Source of the DNA: a virus | Length of the DNA stretch: 38,181 nucleotides | Strand: one strand, 5' to 3' | IMG/VR virus record: IMGVR_UViG_3300037189_015955 | Span: 1-38,181 of that record | In this document: positions 35,512-38,181 of the stretch, one piece after another | Layout: the number at the start of each line of letters is the position of its first letter | How positions within the stretch are numbered: position 1 is the stretch's first letter | Notes under the pieces: generated by a model | Told to the model about the DNA's origin: nothing | Database searches by the model: none | What the model saw: the letters and a program-made list of their open reading frames with translations, nothing else | Made by a program: the position numbers and the translations under genes

Positions 35512-38181
35512 GGTACGGCAGGGGCAAGTCTACGTTGAAATCGGTGCCGATCCGCGCAAGTTCTTTTCGGCGCTGAATCGCGTCCAGGCGCGAATCGGAT
35601 CGCTGGGCCGGTCGCTCGCCTCCGCTGGCGGAAGCATCGGCGGCATAGGCATGGGGTTGGCCGCGCCTTTCGTGGCTAGCGTTTCCGCCGGTGCGAAGTT
35701 TCAAGATACCCTGTTGAACATTCGCGCATCGACCGGCGCCACAGAAGCCGAATTAAAGGCTGTTCGTGAATCCGCCATGCAAATGTCGCAGGCGCTGGGG
35801 GTTGGGCCGACAGAAGCGGCTACGGCGTTTCTGGAACTGATGAAAGCGGGAATGGGCCTAGAAACGGTTCTAGGCGGCGCTGGTCAGGCTGCGATCGAAT
35901 TTGCGGCAGTGGGCCAAATGGGCGTTGCCCAGGCTGCGGTAGTCATGTCGGATGCCATGAACGTGTTCGGCGTTAGCGCCGAAACTGCATCTAACGCAAT
36001 CAGCGCCGCGGCGGATGCGTCTAGTACCTCGATCGAGCAAATGGCCCAATCGTTTTCGATGGCTTCCGCCGTTGCTGGTCTGGCGAATCAATCCATAGGC
36101 GATCTGTCGGCTGCGCTGGCGATTCTGGCAAACAACGGCATTAAGGGAAGCGATGCCGGAACCTCGATTAAAACGATGCTGTTGCGCCTGATGGCGCCTG
36201 CGGATGATGCCGTAGCGGCAATGGCGCAGATCGGCCTTACGGTCGATTCGTTCCGCGGCGCCGATGGCAAGGTTCGCCCGATGGTGGAAATCATCCGCAC
36301 GCTCAACAAAGCGATGGCGGGTATGGATCAGGCGGCGAAAGATGATGTGTTCCGGCGCATCTTCGGCGCGGATGCAATTCGCGCCGCCGCAATCCTCACA
36401 TCTGCCGGGGTAGCTGGCTTCGATGCCATGACTCAATCTATGGATGGCGCCCTGCCCGTAAGCGAGAAATACAAAACGCTTATGTCTGGCATTACCGGCG
36501 GAATGAAAGCGCTAGTTGCATCGCTGGAACGGATGGCAATTGCGATTACCGATGCGGTTGGAGGATCAATCGCCGCTGTTCTTCCGGTAATCACGGCGTT
36601 TGTGGGTGGCATTACGCGGCTAATCAATCGCAACAAAGAAACCGCCGCAAAGTTTTTTAAGCTGACGGCAGCCGCAATCGCAACTGGCGGGGCGTTAATC
36701 GGTTTGGGTGTAACGCTGCAAGTTGTCGCTTTCGCGCTGGGCGGTCTGGTTACGGCTGCCGCCATCGCTTTGTCGCCGCTGGCGCTTGTCGGCGGCGCGG
36801 CGCTGTTCGTGGGATCGTGTTTTACAGCGGTAATTCCTGGCGTTATTTCCCTCGCCTATGCGGCGGGAACGGCAATCGTGGCGTTAGGTTCTGTGGCCGT
36901 TCCAGCGATGGCGGCTGTAGGGGCTGCCGTCGCAACTGCAATGGCTGGGGCATCCGTTGCCATTGCCGGTTTCGGCGCTTCGGCGCTGCCACCCATTTTG
37001 CGATTCGGAACGGCGTTGCGTGGGGTTTTCCGGTCGCAATATCTGATCGCGCGGTCTGTCGGGCAATCAATGGCACAGGCTGTGGTTACGGCGTTTGGGA
37101 AAATGCTGTTGTCGATCGGCCCGATTCGGACTGCGTTCAATGGTCTATCATCGCTTGCCGTGGCGATCGGTTCGGATATCGTGAAAGCGCTATCGCCCAT
37201 CACAACGGCAGCCGCGCCGATCGCCGGTAGATTCGTCGCCGCCGGTCGCGCCGCGATGGAGTGGGCCGCGGCTACGGCGACCGCTGCGACAACCTACATG
37301 GCATCGATCGGTTCCGCCATCGCGGCGACGGTTACCGCACGCGCCAAAATGGTTGCGTCCTATGCCGGTCAGATGATCGCGCCGGTAGTGGAGTGGGCAA
37401 AGCGAACAGCCGCCAGCGCCGCCGCATACGTTTCATCGCTGGCGGCGGCTGCGGCTGCCACGGTAGTTAGCGCCGCCACAATGGCGGGCGCCATGCTGAC
37501 CAGCGCCGCCCCAGCTACGGCAGCCTGGGTAGCGGGGGCCGCGGTTTCCGTATACCGCTATATCGCATCGATTGCGCAGGCAGCCGCCGCGACCGTCGCA
37601 AACGCGGCGCGGATCGCCATTGCGTGGGTTGCCAGCGGAATGCCTGGGCTATGGGCGTTTGCTAGCGGGGCAATGGCGGCAATTGGCAGCTACATGGGAA
37701 GCGTAGCGATGGCGGTTGCGTCAAGCGTAGCCGGTGCCGCGGCAATTGCTGCGGCATGGCTGGCGCCCCTGGCGCCCGTTGTCGCGATGGGCGCAGCCGT
37801 TGCGGTTGCGGGAGCCGTCGCGTATTCCTTTGGCGGAAAGATCAAGGGCGCGCTTAACGGTGTAGGCGAACTGGCATCGACCGCAGGCGCGTCTATCGGA
37901 ACGGCGTTTAGCGGAATTGCCGCCGATGCCGGGGTAGTGTTTTCCGATTTGTACGGCATCGCTGAAACGACGTTTAGCGGCATCAGCGATGCGATCATGT
38001 CGGGCGATTTGATGGGCGCGATGGATATTCTGTGGGCCGGTCTGATCGCGGGATGGTTGCGCGGCACAGAAGCCATCATGTCTTATGTCGTTTCCTGGGT
38101 AACGACGATCCAGAATGCGTTTACCGATATGGGAACAGGCATCGCAATTCTGTGGGAACAGATGTGGACTGCCCTAACAAC
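35498..38181 (+). CDS. Tail tape measure protein, N-terminal part (partial at window end)
   Basis: The protein starts at ATG 35498 and runs off the window end, continuing at position 2. Residues about 40-320 match the TP901-type tape measure core (AKFQDTLLNIRASTGATEAE, QALGVGPTEAATAFLELMKA, DAMNVFGVSAETASNA). From about residue 370 there are many Ala/Gly/Val hydrophobic segments that could insert in a membrane for DNA entry. Full length is about 1,170 residues, which by the usual proportionality would suggest a tail of very roughly 170 nm. A GGAACAA site precedes the start. Confidence 0.9.
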   Translation, partial: MSASRVRQGQVYVEIGADPRKFFSALNRVQARIGSLGRSLASAGGSIGGIGMGLAAPFVASVSAGAKFQDTLLNIRASTGATEAELKAVRESAMQMSQALGVGPTEAATAFLELMKAGMGLETVLGGAGQAAIEFAAVGQMGVAQAAVVMSDAMNVFGVSAETASNAISAAADASSTSIEQMAQSFSMASAVAGLANQSIGDLSAALAILANNGIKGSDAGTSIKTMLLRLMAPADDAVAAMAQIGLTVDSFRGADGKVRPMVEIIRTLNKAMAGMDQAAKDDVFRRIFGADAIRAAAILTSAGVAGFDAMTQSMDGALPVSEKYKTLMSGITGGMKALVASLERMAIAITDAVGGSIAAVLPVITAFVGGITRLINRNKETAAKFFKLTAAAIATGGALIGLGVTLQVVAFALGGLVTAAAIALSPLALVGGAALFVGSCFTAVIPGVISLAYAAGTAIVALGSVAVPAMAAVGAAVATAMAGASVAIAGFGASALPPILRFGTALRGVFRSQYLIARSVGQSMAQAVVTAFGKMLLSIGPIRTAFNGLSSLAVAIGSDIVKALSPITTAAAPIAGRFVAAGRAAMEWAAATATAATTYMASIGSAIAATVTARAKMVASYAGQMIAPVVEWAKRTAASAAAYVSSLAAAAAATVVSAATMAGAMLTSAAPATAAWVAGAAVSVYRYIASIAQAAAATVANAARIAIAWVASGMPGLWAFASGAMAAIGSYMGSVAMAVASSVAGAAAIAAAWLAPLAPVVAMGAAVAVAGAVAYSFGGKIKGALNGVGELASTAGASIGTAFSGIAADAGVVFSDLYGIAETTFSGISDAIMSGDLMGAMDILWAGLIAGWLRGTEAIMSYVVSWVTTIQNAFTDMGTGIAILWEQMWTALT
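38095..38181. repeat. Terminal redundancy, right copy
   Basis: Identical to 1-87. Removing one copy gives a circle of 38,094 bp. The overlap falls in the tape measure coding sequence and carries no sign of a physical genome end such as a cos site. Confidence 0.95.

Overview
The window is a complete temperate siphophage genome, cut open inside the tape measure gene. The first 87 bases (1-87) recur exactly as the last 87 (38095-38181). Joining the ends gives a circle of about 38,094 bp and restores one tape measure frame of about 1,170 codons. Nearly every gene is on the + strand and tightly packed, with ATGA, TGATG or GTGA overlaps. GC is high and GATC is frequent in most genes. Several traits resemble prophages I associate with Planctomycetes: a phage csrA, a prohead protease fused to the major capsid protein, a papain-like protease in the lysis region, and the tail-tip and appendage families. 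That host assignment is inference. A tRNA-Arg(ACG) 3' fragment next to the integrase is the only host sequence visible.

Layout in genome order. 22.3-24.6 kb: GpA-type large terminase. 24.6-29.5 kb: GNAT-like gene, gpW-like connector, lambda-type portal, small coupled ORF, protease-capsid fusion, DUF2190-like protein and head-tail adaptor. 29.5-32.4 kb: a large repeat-rich fibre and a sulfotransferase-like gene that looks foreign by GATC content. 32.4-38.2 kb and 0-4.6 kb: tail terminator, gp10-like protein, three tail-tube paralogues, assembly chaperones with a probable -1 frameshift, tape measure and three tail-tip genes. 4.6-6.9 kb: HExxH metallopeptidase, HTH protein, metallophosphoesterase and DUF6378-like protein. 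7.0-8.2 kb: two paralogous appendage proteins. 8.2-11.3 kb: membrane proteins and an anchored papain-like protease, probably lysis. 11.3-12.9 kb: integrase on the minus strand, attP, XRE repressor and an operator-promoter. 13.0-20.6 kb: early genes (csrA, RecA-like ATPase, SSB-like protein, replication initiator with an internal candidate origin, two DNA methyltransferases, Hjc-like nuclease). 20.8-22.2 kb: a four-gene minus-strand operon with its own consensus promoter and terminator.

The repressor would shut the early promoter at 12.85-12.88 kb by binding a perfect inverted repeat. Once early genes run, the initiator, ATPase, SSB-like protein and resolvase replicate the DNA. Late genes may be driven from three copies of one 13-bp box, each exactly 33 bp upstream of a -10-like hexamer, in front of the appendage/lysis, head and tail-tube modules. 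The most notable observations are this repeated promoter-like element, the sulfotransferase-like gene beside the fibre, the phage CsrA, the protease-capsid fusion with an internal ribosome binding site, and the origin-like repeats inside the initiator gene.
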